Assembly (NCBI RefSeq): GCF_900143515.1
Contig: NZ_FSQT01000001.1
Coordinates: forward strand, 1,116,001-1,180,000
Direction: 5' to 3'
Origin: Micromonospora cremea
Lineage (GTDB): Bacteria; Actinomycetota; Actinomycetes; Mycobacteriales; Micromonosporaceae
Length of the DNA: 64,000 nt
This document shows, one piece after another, positions 51,411-61,600 of the stretch. Below the pieces are notes generated by a model. It had not been told where the DNA came from, did not search any database, and saw nothing but the letters and a program-made list of their open reading frames with translations. The first letter of the stretch is position 1. Each line of letters begins with the position of its first letter. The translations under genes and the position numbers were made by a program.

Positions 51411-54400
51411 ACTGGTTCATCTCCGCCGGCAGCCGCGACCCGGCACCGGTGCAGTTGTTCTGCCTGCCCTACGCCGGTGCCGGCGCCAGCGCGTTCCGAC
51501 ACTGGCCCGACCGGCTCGGCCCGGACGTCGAGGTGCTGCCCGTACAGCTCCCCGGCCGCGAGAACCGGATCAGCGAGGACCCGCGATTCCAGATCGCCGA
51601 CGTGGCCCGGGCCATCGCCGAGCGGGCCGACCGGCCGTACGCCATCTACGGGCACTCGATGGGCGGCCGGGTCGGCTTCGAGGTGGTCCGCGAGCTGCGC
51701 CGCACCGGGCGGCCGCTGCCACTGCGCCTCTACGTCGGCGGCGCCCGCGCCCCGCACGTCAGCGCGCCCAGCGTCTTCGACGGACTGTCCCAGGTGGACG
51801 ACGCCGAGCTGCTGCGCCGCTTGGAGGCCGGTGGCGGGCTCCCCGCCGGGCTGCTGGAGCACCCCGAACTCGTCGAGCTGCTGATGCCGCTGCTGCGCGC
51901 CGACTTCGACCGGGTGGACGGCTACCGCTACCGGCCCGAGGCGCCGCTGCCGGTGCCGATCGTGGCGTTCACCGGCCGCACCGACCAAGCGGTGACCCGG
52001 CAGCAGAGCGCCGCCTGGCGGGAGCACACCGCCGCCCGCTTCGCCCTGCGCGAGCTGGACGCCGGGCACTTCTTCCTGCACGACGCGCTGCCCGCGCTGG
52101 CCGCCGTGATCCGCGCCGACCTGCGCGCGGCCGTCGGCGGGAGCGCCCCGGAGTCAGGCGGGCACCGGATGCCGCTGGGCGACACCGGCTGGTCGGTGTG
52201 GCGCGACGCCCTGCTGCGCAGCACCGGGTTCCCGGCCGACGGGCTGACCCTGCTGGCCGCACCGCGGGCCGCCGCGGCCGCCGACGAGCTGTTGGTCACC
52301 GGCGCCGGCGTCGAGCAGTTCGACAAGGAATTCGACGAGGCCGTGCTCGCCAGCGCCCGTCAGCTGACCGACCTGGCCGCGGACCCGCTGCTGCGGGAGG
52401 CGGTCACCTGGCAGAACCGGGGTGCGTTGCCCGCCCTGGACGGGCTGGTCCGCGGTGGCGCCGAGGCCACCCGCAACGTGCGCCGGCGGGAGCGGGAACG
52501 CGCGCTGCTGAAGTACTGGCAGCGGTACTGCGGCAAGAACGAGACCGTCGGCTTCTTCGGGCCGAGCTGCTGGGTCACCATCGACCCCGACCTGCCGGCC
52601 GCCGCCGAGGTGCGCCCGGGCGCGGCGCTGACCCGCCGCCGCTGGGTGTGGTTCGAGTCGTGGGCGCTGGCCGCGTACGCCGAGCGGATCGGCGCGGACC
52701 CGGCGGTGCGCCGGTGGTGGGCGCCCCGGCTCGCCCCGCACCTGAGCCTCGCCGGCCGCGAGGTGCTTCGCCCGGGCCGGCCGCCGGTGCCGCTGTCCCC
52801 GGTCGAGGCGGCGCTGCTGGCCACCGTCGACGGCCGCCGCCCGGCCCGCGACGTGATCACCGACGGGTCGATCGGGCTGCGCCGACCCGAGGACGGGTAC
52901 GAGCTGCTGGACCGGCTCGTGCGGCGGGAGCTGCTCACCTGGGACGCCGCGCTGCCGGTGACCCCGCACGCCGAGGAGGTGCTGCGCCAGCGGATCGCAG
53001 CGATCGGCGACGCCCCGGCCCGGGCCGCCGCCGAGGCGGGCTTCGACCGGTTGTGTGCCGCCCGGGACGCGGTCGCCGCGGCGGCCGGTGACCCGGACCG
53101 GCTGCGGACCGCCCTGGACGCGCTCGACGAGACGTTCACCGAGCTGACCGGGCAGCCGCCGCAACGGCGGGCCGGGCAGATGTACGCCGGCCGCACGCTC
53201 TGCTACGAGGACACCAGCCGGGACCTGGACGTTGTCTTCGGCGCGCCGCTGCTGAACGAGCTGGCGGCGCCGCTGGCCGTGCTGCTGCGGGCCGCCCGCT
53301 GGCTGGCCGGCGCGCTGGAGGAGGCGTACGGCGCGGTCTTCCGCGAGCTCTACGACGAGTTGCGCGCCGAGGCGGGCGACGGCCCGGTCGCCCTGTCCGA
53401 CCTGTGGTTCCTGGTGCAGGGCCTGTTCTGGGGCACCGGGGAGCGCCCGGTGGACGCGGTCGCCGCGCAGTTCGCCGCCCGCTGGGCCGACCTGTTCGGC
53501 CTGGCCGGGCACCCGTCGGGCGCCACCGAGGTCCGGCTGGACGTGGCGGACCTGGCCGCCCGGGTCGACGAGGCGTTCCCGCCGCTGGCGGCGCACTGGT
53601 CCAACGCCCGGCTGCACAGCCCCGACCTGCAGATCTGCGCCGCCGACGTGGACGCGCTGGCCCGTGGCGAGTACACCGTGGTGCTCGGCGAGCTGCACGC
53701 CGCCTGGCCGTCGTTCGACACCTACGCGGTGACCCCGTCGCACCCCGACGTGGAGCGGCTGCGCGCCGCGCTGGCGGCCGACCTCGGCCCGCGTCGGATC
53801 CGGCTGCTCTACCCGACCGACTGGCCGCGGCGCACCAGCCGGGTCGCCGAGTCGCTGGCCGGCCCGACCGACCGGCAGTTGGCCTTCGCGGCGGCGCCCG
53901 GCGCCGAGGAAGACCGGGTGCTCCCCACCGTCACGCTCACCGTGCACGACGAGGCCGGCCGGCTGGTCGTCACGGCCGCCGACGGGCAGCGCTGGCCGCT
54001 GACCGAGGTCTGCGCCGCCCTGCTCAGCACCCACGCCGTCGACGGGTTCAAGCTGGTCGCCGCCGCGCCATACACACCCCGGATCACGCTGGACCGGCTG
54101 GTGGTGGCCCGGCAGACCTGGCGTACCACGGTGGGGGAGTGCGGCCTGGCCACGGTGACCGGCGACCGGGCCCGCTACCTGGCGGTGCGCGACTGGCGGC
54201 GCGGGCTCGGCCTGCCCGAGCAGGTGTACGTCAAGCTCGGCACCGAGACCAAGCCGTGCTTCGTCGACCTGAGCAGCCCCGCGTTCGCCAGCCTGTTCTG
54301 CACGATGGTCCGGGCGGCCGGCCGCGATGGCGGCGACGAGGTCACGCTGGTGGTCAGCGAGATGCTGCCCACCCCGGACGACGCCTGGGTGCCCGACGCC

Positions 54401-54472
54401 GCCGGCCGGCGCTACTTCAGCGAGCTGCGGCTGCATATCGTGGACGCCGCCGAGCCGGAGCTGGCCCGATGA
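51407..54472 (+). CDS. Type II thioesterase fused to a LanB (lantibiotic dehydratase N-domain) protein
   Basis: A 1021-residue protein. Residues 1-245 are a type II thioesterase of the GrsT/LgrE type (LFCLPYAGAGASAFRHWP; triad Ser84 in GHSMGG, Asp193 in GRTDQ, His221 in AGHFFLHD). Residues 255-1021 match the lantibiotic dehydratase N-domain (tRNA-dependent glutamylation) from the WRDALLRSTGFP start through RYCGKNETVGFFGPSCW (372-388), a long central region, LDRLVVARQTWR and YLAVRDWRRGLGLPEQVYVKLGTE to the typical SELRLHIVD end. No elimination (SpaB_C) domain is present. There is no stop between the halves; an internal ATG at 52169 (MPLGDTGWSVW) could also give free LanB. The start overlaps the preceding gene (GTGA). 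Confidence 0.82.
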   Translation: MNWFISAGSRDPAPVQLFCLPYAGAGASAFRHWPDRLGPDVEVLPVQLPGRENRISEDPRFQIADVARAIAERADRPYAIYGHSMGGRVGFEVVRELRRTGRPLPLRLYVGGARAPHVSAPSVFDGLSQVDDAELLRRLEAGGGLPAGLLEHPELVELLMPLLRADFDRVDGYRYRPEAPLPVPIVAFTGRTDQAVTRQQSAAWREHTAARFALRELDAGHFFLHDALPALAAVIRADLRAAVGGSAPESGGHRMPLGDTGWSVWRDALLRSTGFPADGLTLLAAPRAAAAADELLVTGAGVEQFDKEFDEAVLASARQLTDLAADPLLREAVTWQNRGALPALDGLVRGGAEATRNVRRRERERALLKYWQRYCGKNETVGFFGPSCWVTIDPDLPAAAEVRPGAALTRRRWVWFESWALAAYAERIGADPAVRRWWAPRLAPHLSLAGREVLRPGRPPVPLSPVEAALLATVDGRRPARDVITDGSIGLRRPEDGYELLDRLVRRELLTWDAALPVTPHAEEVLRQRIAAIGDAPARAAAEAGFDRLCAARDAVAAAAGDPDRLRTALDALDETFTELTGQPPQRRAGQMYAGRTLCYEDTSRDLDVVFGAPLLNELAAPLAVLLRAARWLAGALEEAYGAVFRELYDELRAEAGDGPVALSDLWFLVQGLFWGTGERPVDAVAAQFAARWADLFGLAGHPSGATEVRLDVADLAARVDEAFPPLAAHWSNARLHSPDLQICAADVDALARGEYTVVLGELHAAWPSFDTYAVTPSHPDVERLRAALAADLGPRRIRLLYPTDWPRRTSRVAESLAGPTDRQLAFAAAPGAEEDRVLPTVTLTVHDEAGRLVVTAADGQRWPLTEVCAALLSTHAVDGFKLVAAAPYTPRITLDRLVVARQTWRTTVGECGLATVTGDRARYLAVRDWRRGLGLPEQVYVKLGTETKPCFVDLSSPAFASLFCTMVRAAGRDGGDEVTLVVSEMLPTPDDAWVPDAAGRRYFSELRLHIVDAAEPELAR

Positions 54473-55071
54473 GCCACCGGCTACCGCTCGGGGAAACCCT
54501 CTGGTCGGTGTGGCGCGACGTGGTGCTGCGCACCGCTGGGTTCCCGGCGGTCGGGCTGGACGCCTTCGCCGCCCCGGACGCCGCCGACGCGCTGCTGGCC
54601 GGCGAGGTCGCCGCCGAGGTGTTCGACAAGGCGCTGGCCGTGGCGCTGGCCGACGCTTCGGCGACCGCCGGGCGGATCGCCGCCGATCCGCTGCTGCGCG
54701 AGGCGGTGACCTGGCAGAACCTGGAGATGGTCGCCGAGAGCGGGCTGGTCGGGGTGACCGGCGAGGCAGAGCGGTTCCTCGCGGTGCGCCGGTGGCCGGC
54801 CCGGCTCGGTCTGCCCGAGCGGGTGTTCGTGAAGGTCGGTACCGAGGTCAAGCCCTGCTACGTCGACCTGACCGGCGCGCTCTACGCCCAGTCGCTGTGC
54901 GCGATGGTCAACGCCGCCGCCCGCAGCGGCCCGGACGTCACGGTCGTGGTCGGCGAGCTACTGCCCGCACCGACGGACTGCTGGGTGACCGACGCGCGCG
55001 GGCGCGCGTACGTCAGCGAACTGCGTCTCCAGATCACCGATCCGATGACCTACCCCGGGGAGCACCGGTGA
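54469..55071 (+). CDS. Mini-LanB: internally deleted LanB paralogue
   Basis: A 200-residue protein whose residues 1-85 (LPLGETLWSVWRDVVLRTAG, ADPLLREAVTWQN) match the first 90 residues of the adjacent LanB domain. Its residues 90-200 (RFLAVRRWPARLGLPERVF, VKPCYVDLTGA, VVVGELLPAPTDCWVTD, YVSELRLQITD) match the last 110. About 570 residues of the LanB middle are missing, with a clean in-frame join. Both ends overlap the neighbours by 4 bp (ATGA and GTGA), so this is a maintained gene, not debris. It may act as a partner or regulatory subunit of the full LanB. No similar minimal LanB is known to me. Confidence 0.8.
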   Translation: MSHRLPLGETLWSVWRDVVLRTAGFPAVGLDAFAAPDAADALLAGEVAAEVFDKALAVALADASATAGRIAADPLLREAVTWQNLEMVAESGLVGVTGEAERFLAVRRWPARLGLPERVFVKVGTEVKPCYVDLTGALYAQSLCAMVNAAARSGPDVTVVVGELLPAPTDCWVTDARGRAYVSELRLQITDPMTYPGEHR

Positions 55072-58000
55072 CCGACATCCTGTCCATCAGCGCCGTACGG
55101 GGAGAGCCGCTGCCCTGGCCGGACGCGACGCTCGCCGAGCTGGTGGTCGCGCAGGCCAACCGGACCCCGGACGCGGTGGCGGTGCGCCAGTGGGACACCC
55201 GGCTCAGTTACGCCGACCTGCTGGCCCGCGCCGCCGCAGTGGCCGCGGCGCTGCGCGAGCGCGGCGTGGGCCGGCAGACCCGGGTGGGTGTGTGTGGCGG
55301 CCGCCGGCCGGAGCTGGTGGCCACCGTGCTGGGGGTGTTGCTGGCTGGCGGTTGCTACGTGCCGCTGGAGCCGGGCGGCCCGCGTCGGCGGCTGCGCGGG
55401 ATCGCCGCCGACGCGGGCGTGTCCCTGGTGGTCGGCGACGCCGCCGACGCGGAGTTCGGCGACGCGCCGGGCATCGAGGCGCTCGGGCTGCCCGGCCCGG
55501 CCCCGCTCGCGCCCTGCCCGGCCCGCCCCGGCGATCCGGCGTACGTGCTGTTCACCTCGGGCTCCACCGGGCGGCCCAAGGGCGTGCTCACCAGCCACCG
55601 CAACGTGGTCGAGTTCGTCACCGGCGTGGTCGCTCTCACCGGCGCGGACGCGGGCGTACGCAGCCTCGGCATCGCTTCGCTCGGTTTCGACGCGGCCACC
55701 ATGGACCTGTTCGTGCCGCTGCTGCTCGGCGGCACGGTGCAGCTGCTCGGCGCGGAGGACCGCGCCGACCCGGTGCGGCTGACCCGCTTCATCGCGGCGC
55801 ACGAGGTGAACTGGGGCTTCATCACGCCCACCGTGCTGGCCATGCTGGACCCGGCGGAGCTGCCCGGCTGGCGCACCGTGCTGTGCGGGGGCGAGGCGGT
55901 GCCGGCCGCCCTGGCCGCCCGCTGGGCGCCGGGCCGCCGTTTCCTCAACGGCTACGGGCCGACCGAGACCACGGTGCTCGCGGTCAGCGGCCCGTTGAGC
56001 GCCACCGAGACCGATCCGGTGCCGATCGGCCGACCGCTGCCCAACCACCGGGCGTACGTGGTGGACACGACGCTGGCCCCGGTGCCGGCGGGCGAGACCG
56101 GCGAGCTGCTGATCGGCGGGCCCGGACTGGCCGACGGCTATCTGGGCCGGCCGGCGCTGACCGCCGAGCGGTTCGTCCCGGACCCGTTCTCCGGCCTGCC
56201 CGGCGAGCGGCTGTACCGCACCGGCGACCTGGTCCGGCACGGCCCGGACGGGCGGATCGTCTACCTGGGCCGCGCGGATCGACAGGTCAAGATTCGTGGG
56301 CAGCGCATCGAGCTGGGCGAGGTGGAGGCGGTGCTGGCCGACCTGCCCGGGGTGACCGGGGTCGCGGTGGAGGCGGTACCCGGACCCGCCGGCGTCGAGC
56401 TGGTCGCGTTCCTCACCCCGGCGGACGCGCCCGACGACGCCCGACTGCGGGCGTACGCCGGCAGTCGGCTGACCGCGGCGATGCTGCCGGCACGGGTGCT
56501 GCGCCGCGGGTCCCTGCCGGTCAGCGCGGTCAGCGGGAAGCTGGACCGGCCGGCGCTGCGCGCGCTGGCCGTGACCGCCCTCGCCACCCCGCAGTCCGAC
56601 CCGGTCGACACCGGTGGTGCGGCCGCCGCCGAGCCGGCCGGTGACCCGGTCGCGGCGGCGGTGGCCGGGATCTGGACCCGGCTGCTGGGCGTGCCGCCCG
56701 GCCCGGACACCGACTTCCTCGCCGCCGGTGGCAACTCCATCGCGGCGATGCGCCTGGTCGCCGCGCTCCGCGCCGAGCTGGGCCGGCAGCTCGACACCCG
56801 CGAGGTGTTCACCCGGCGCACCTTCGGCCGGCTGGTCGAGGGGGTGGCCGCCGCGCCGAGCGGCGGCGACGGGCTGAGCACCGGCAACCCGCCGACGCTC
56901 TCCCCGCCGCAGCGCCGACTCTGGTTCGTCGACCAGCTCGCGCCGTCCAGCGCGCCCTACAACATCGCCGTGGCGCACCGGCTGCGTGGCCCGCTCGACA
57001 CCGCCGCGATCGGCGCCGCGCTGCGGGCCGTCGCCGAACGGCACGACGTGCTGCGCTGGCGGATCCCGCAGACCGGCGGCGTGCCGTACGCGGTCTGCGC
57101 CGAGCCCACCGACGTGGCGGTGCCGGTGGTCGACCTCACCGGCAGCGCCGATCGGGAGGCCGAGCTGGCCCGGATGCTCGCCGCGGGCGCCGCGCACCCC
57201 TTCGACCTGGCCACCGGGCCGCCGTGGCAGGTCACCGCCTACCGGCTCGGCCCGGACGAGCACGTGCTGGCCGTCACCTGGCACCACGCCGTCTTCGACG
57301 GCTGGTCCGAGCGGGTCTGCTACGACGACCTGGCCACCGGGTACGCCCGCGCGGTGGCCGGCGAGCCGCCACGATTGCCGGAGCTGTCCGCCCGCTACGC
57401 CGACTACGCCGTCTGGCGGGCCGAACGGGACCGCCAGCGCGGTTCCGCCGATCTGACCTGGTGGACGGCGCACCTGGACGGCGTGCCGACAGTGCTGGAG
57501 CTGCCCCGGGACCGACCCCGGCCCGCGGTGCAGACCTACGCCGGTGCGGAGGCCGGCGTCCGGCTGTCCGCCGACACCGACCGCGCGGTCCGGGAGCTGG
57601 CCGAGCGGCGCGGCACCACGGTCGCCGCCGTGCTGCTGGCCGCGTTCGGCGAGCTGATCGCGCGGCTCACCGGCGGCGACGACCACGTGCTCGGGGCGAT
57701 CGTCGCCGACCGGCGGCTGGCCGCGTTCGACGACGTGATCGGCTTCTTCATCGACACCGTGCCGGTGCGGGTCCGCACCGCCGGAGCGAGCTTCGCCGAG
57801 CTGGTCGACCGGTGCGCCGGGGAGCTGCACGAGGCCACCGCCCACCCGGGTGCGCCGCTGGAACGCATCGTCGAGGCGTTGGGCGTCGGCCGGGACACCG
57901 CCCGGGCGCCGCTGGTGCAGGTGCTGTTCAACGTGCTCAACTTCGCGCCGCCCCGGCTGACGCTGACCGGGCTGACCGCGGAGCCGGTGCCGGTGCCGGT

Positions 58001-58616
58001 GCCCAAGCCGGGCTCACCGTTCGACATCACCGTCTACGTGGTCCGGTCCGACGGCCGCACCGGCGTCGAGGTGGTCTACAACCCGGACCTCTTCGACGCC
58101 GGGCGCATCGACGACCTGCTCGCCGACCTGGTCGAGCTGGTGGGCGCGCTGGCCGCCGCACCGGACACGCCGGCCCGCGAGGTGGTCGCCGCGCTGCCCC
58201 GGCCCACCGTGCGGGTGCCGCAGCTCGGCGCGATGACCGTCGCCGGCAGCGAAACGACGCGCCACCCGCCGGCGCTGGTGCCCGCGGGCCCGGACGGGCT
58301 CACTGACACCGAGGAGCTGATCGCGGGAATCTGGCGGGAGGTGCTGGAGCGCGACCGGGTCGGGGTGACCGACAACTTCTTCGACATCGGGGGGCACTCC
58401 CTCGCGCTCGCCGCCGTGCACGCCCGGCTGACCGCCGCCACCGGCCGCTCCATCAAGATGCTCGATCTGTTCCGCCACCCCACCGTCCGGGCGCTCGCCG
58501 CCAGCCTCGATGGGGCCGCCGACCGCCCGGAGCTGGCGCGGGCCGCTCTGCGCGCCGCCGCCCGCCGCAGCCGTACCCGCCGTATCCCTCCCCGCCGCCC
58601 CGGCGGCACCGCGTGA
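55068..58616 (+). CDS. NRPS with order A-PCP-C-PCP
   Basis: A 1182-residue synthetase. The adenylation domain (about 25-500; YVLFTSGSTGRPKGV, NGYGPTETT, YRTGDLV, SAVSGKLDR) has a by-eye code of DAMFLGGVLK, suggesting a small aliphatic or branched residue. PCP1 has Ser557 in AAGGNSIAAM. A condensation domain (about 600-1030) has the HHAVFDG active site near 740. PCP2 has Ser1111 in IGGHSLALAA. The C domain has no own A domain, and the first A domain has no preceding C, so the protein fits between other modules. GTG 55068 overlaps the mini-LanB stop, with GGGGAG upstream. Confidence 0.9.
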   Translation: MTDILSISAVRGEPLPWPDATLAELVVAQANRTPDAVAVRQWDTRLSYADLLARAAAVAAALRERGVGRQTRVGVCGGRRPELVATVLGVLLAGGCYVPLEPGGPRRRLRGIAADAGVSLVVGDAADAEFGDAPGIEALGLPGPAPLAPCPARPGDPAYVLFTSGSTGRPKGVLTSHRNVVEFVTGVVALTGADAGVRSLGIASLGFDAATMDLFVPLLLGGTVQLLGAEDRADPVRLTRFIAAHEVNWGFITPTVLAMLDPAELPGWRTVLCGGEAVPAALAARWAPGRRFLNGYGPTETTVLAVSGPLSATETDPVPIGRPLPNHRAYVVDTTLAPVPAGETGELLIGGPGLADGYLGRPALTAERFVPDPFSGLPGERLYRTGDLVRHGPDGRIVYLGRADRQVKIRGQRIELGEVEAVLADLPGVTGVAVEAVPGPAGVELVAFLTPADAPDDARLRAYAGSRLTAAMLPARVLRRGSLPVSAVSGKLDRPALRALAVTALATPQSDPVDTGGAAAAEPAGDPVAAAVAGIWTRLLGVPPGPDTDFLAAGGNSIAAMRLVAALRAELGRQLDTREVFTRRTFGRLVEGVAAAPSGGDGLSTGNPPTLSPPQRRLWFVDQLAPSSAPYNIAVAHRLRGPLDTAAIGAALRAVAERHDVLRWRIPQTGGVPYAVCAEPTDVAVPVVDLTGSADREAELARMLAAGAAHPFDLATGPPWQVTAYRLGPDEHVLAVTWHHAVFDGWSERVCYDDLATGYARAVAGEPPRLPELSARYADYAVWRAERDRQRGSADLTWWTAHLDGVPTVLELPRDRPRPAVQTYAGAEAGVRLSADTDRAVRELAERRGTTVAAVLLAAFGELIARLTGGDDHVLGAIVADRRLAAFDDVIGFFIDTVPVRVRTAGASFAELVDRCAGELHEATAHPGAPLERIVEALGVGRDTARAPLVQVLFNVLNFAPPRLTLTGLTAEPVPVPVPKPGSPFDITVYVVRSDGRTGVEVVYNPDLFDAGRIDDLLADLVELVGALAAAPDTPAREVVAALPRPTVRVPQLGAMTVAGSETTRHPPALVPAGPDGLTDTEELIAGIWREVLERDRVGVTDNFFDIGGHSLALAAVHARLTAATGRSIKMLDLFRHPTVRALAASLDGAADRPELARAALRAAARRSRTRRIPPRRPGGTA

Positions 58617-58630
58617 CGAAGGACAGCCTG

Positions 58631-61600
58631 ATGAGCAACCCGACCGCATCCGACCTGCCCGACGACGTCACCGACCTGCCCGATGAGGGCATCGAACCGA
58701 TCGCGATCGTCGGCCTGGCCGCGCGCCTGCCCGGCGCGGCCGACGTGCACGAGTTCTGGCGCAACCTCATCGACGGGGTGGAGTCGGTCACCGAGCTGAC
58801 CCGGGAGGAGCAGCTGGCCCGGGGCGCGATCGTGGCCGAGGTCGACGACCCGGGCTGGGTCAGTCGTGCTCCGCTGGTCGACGGCTACGACGAGTTCGAC
58901 GCCGCGCTGTTCGGGATGACCGCCCGGGAGGCGGAGCTGACCGACCCGCAGCACCGCCTGTTCCTGGAGTCCTGCCACACGGCTCTGGAGGACGCCGGCT
59001 ACGACCCGACCCGCTACGACGGCGCGATCGGCGTGTACGCCGGCACCGGCGGCAACACGTACCTGCACCGGAATGTGCTGCGCAACCAGCGCGTCGGCGG
59101 CAACCCGCACGGCGCGGTCTCCATCGCCACCGGCAACTCGCCGAACTATGTGGCCACCAACGTGTCGTACCGCCTGGACCTGCGCGGGCCGAGCCTGACC
59201 GTGCACACCGCCTGCTCCACCTCCCTGGTCGCGTTCCACCTGGCGTGCGAGGCGCTGCGCAACGGCGAGTGCGACATGGCGCTCGCCGGCGGTGTGAACA
59301 TCGAGCTGCCGCACGTCGGCTACCTCGGCATGGAGGGCTTCACCTCACCCGACGGCCGCTGCCGCCCGTTCGACGCCGCCGCCAACGGCACGGTGTGGGG
59401 CAGCGGTGTCGGGGTGACCCTGCTCAAGCGGCTCTCCGACGCGATCGCCGACGGGGACGCCATCCGCGCGGTCGTGCTCGGCAACGCGATCAACAACGAC
59501 GGCGCCGGCAAGGTCGGCTTCACCGCGCCCAGCGTCGACGGGCAGGCGTCGGCCATCGCCCAGGCCGTGGCGATGGCCGACGTCGACCCCCGCACCGTCA
59601 GCTACGTCGAGGCACACGGCACCGGCACGGCCATGGGCGACCCGATCGAGGTGGCCGCGCTCTCCGCCGTGTACGCCCGCGACACCGACGAGCGGGGCTG
59701 GTGCGGCATCGGCTCGGTGAAGTCGAACATCGGGCACCTCAGTCAGCCCTCCGGCATCGTCAGCGTGATCAAGACGGTGCTCGCCATGGAGCACGGGCTG
59801 ATCCCGCCGACGATCAACTTCGAGACGCCGAACCCGGCCGTCGAGTTCGCCGACACCCCGTTCTACGTGGCGAACACGCTCACAAAGTGGGACACGGACG
59901 GCGGGCCCCGCCGGGCCGGGGTCAGCTCGTTCGGCATCGGCGGCACCAACGCCCACGTGGTGCTGGAGGAGGCGCCGGCGGCGTACCGCACCGACCGTCG
60001 GGTTCGTCCGGCACATCTGCTCCGGGTCAGCGCGGCCACCCCGAGCGCCCTGGACGCGGCGGTGCAGCACCTCGCCGAGCACCTGGACGGCGCCGCCGAC
60101 GCCGGGCCGGCGTACCTCGCCGACGTCGCGCACACCCTGCTCGTCGGCCGCCGCCAGTACCCGCACCGCCGCGCCGTGGTAGCCACCGACATCCCGGGTG
60201 CGGCCGCCGCCCTGCGCGCCCCGGTGCGCGGACCGCAACCATTGACCAACAGTTCAGCCCCGACGGTAGGGTTCCTCTTCTCCGGCCAGGGCGCCCAGTA
60301 CGCCGGGATGGGCGCGCAGCTCTACGCCGAGCAGCCCCGCTTCGCCGCGGTCGTCGACGAGTGCGCCGAGCTGCTCCGCCCCGACCTGGGCCTGGACCTG
60401 CGCGACCTGATCCTGGGCCGCGACCCGGCGGCGGGGGAGAAGCTCACCGAGACCCGATACACCCAGCCAGCGCTGTTCACCGTCGAGTACGCCCTGGCCG
60501 CGCTCTGGCAGGCGGCCGGGGTCCGGCCGGCCGCGATGATCGGCCACTCCATCGGCGAGTACGTCGCGGCCACCGTGGCCGGCGTGCTGAGCCTGCCGGA
60601 CGCGTTGCGGGTGGTCGCCGCCCGGGGTCGGCTGATGCAGTCGCTGCCCGCCGGGTCGATGCTCGCCGTCGCGCTGGACGAGTCGGTCGTCGTCGACCTG
60701 CTGCCCGACGGGCTCTGCGTGGCCACGGTCAACGGCCCGGGCACCTGCGTTGTGGCCGGTGAGACCGTGGAGGCGTTCGCCGCGACGCTGAAGGGCAAGT
60801 CGAAGGTGCTGCGCACCTCGCACGCGTTCCACTCGCCGATGATGGAGCCGATCCTCGCCGAGTTCACCGCGCTGATGGGTACGGTGCCGCTGCGCCCGCC
60901 GACGGTGCCGTTCCTGTCCAACGTCACCGGCACCTGGATCACCGCCGAGCAGGCCACCGACCCGGCGTACTGGGCGACGCACCTGCGTCAGCCGGTCCGC
61001 TTCGGTGACTGCGTGGCCACCCTGCTGACCGCGGGCACCTGGCAACTGGTCGAGTGCGGTCCCGGCCGGCAGTTGGCCAACCTGACCCGGATGCAGGTCG
61101 GCAAGGCCGCGCCGGAGCAGCGCACGCTCACCCCGCTGGGCAGCCTGCCCGCCGCCGGGGAGGCGACCGGTGACCTGGCCGCCCTGCTCGCCACCGCCGG
61201 GGCGCTGTGGTGCGCCGGGCTGCCGGTGCGTGTCGACGCGGACCCGACGGCCCGCCGGGTGCCGCTGCCCACGTACCCGTTCGAGCGCCGCCGCTACTGG
61301 ATCGAGCCGGATCCGGAGCAGGCCGTCGCCGCCGCGCCGGTGGAGACCGGGCCGCGACCGCTGGCCGAGTGGTTCGCGGTGCCGGTCTGGCGGCAGGCCG
61401 CCCCGCTGCCGCCGTCCGGGTCGTTGGGTCGCTGCCTGGTCCTCACCGCGGGTCCGCGCGGTGACGCGCTGGTCGCCGGCCTGCGGGCCGCCGGTGCCGA
61501 CCCGGTGCCGGTACGCCCCGGCGACGCCTTCGCCACCGCCGACGATGGCTACCGGCTCCGCCCAGGTGTACGTGCCGACCACGACGCGCTGGTCGCGGCG

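Noticed and set aside
52169..54472. Separate LanB gene starting at ATG 52169
   Set aside because: No stop codon separates it from the thioesterase and no clear ribosome-binding site precedes it, so a fusion is the simpler reading; internal initiation remains possible.
55050..57845. 931-residue minus-strand open frame opposite the NRPS gene
   Set aside because: Low-complexity shadow; the plus strand carries unambiguous A, PCP and C motifs.
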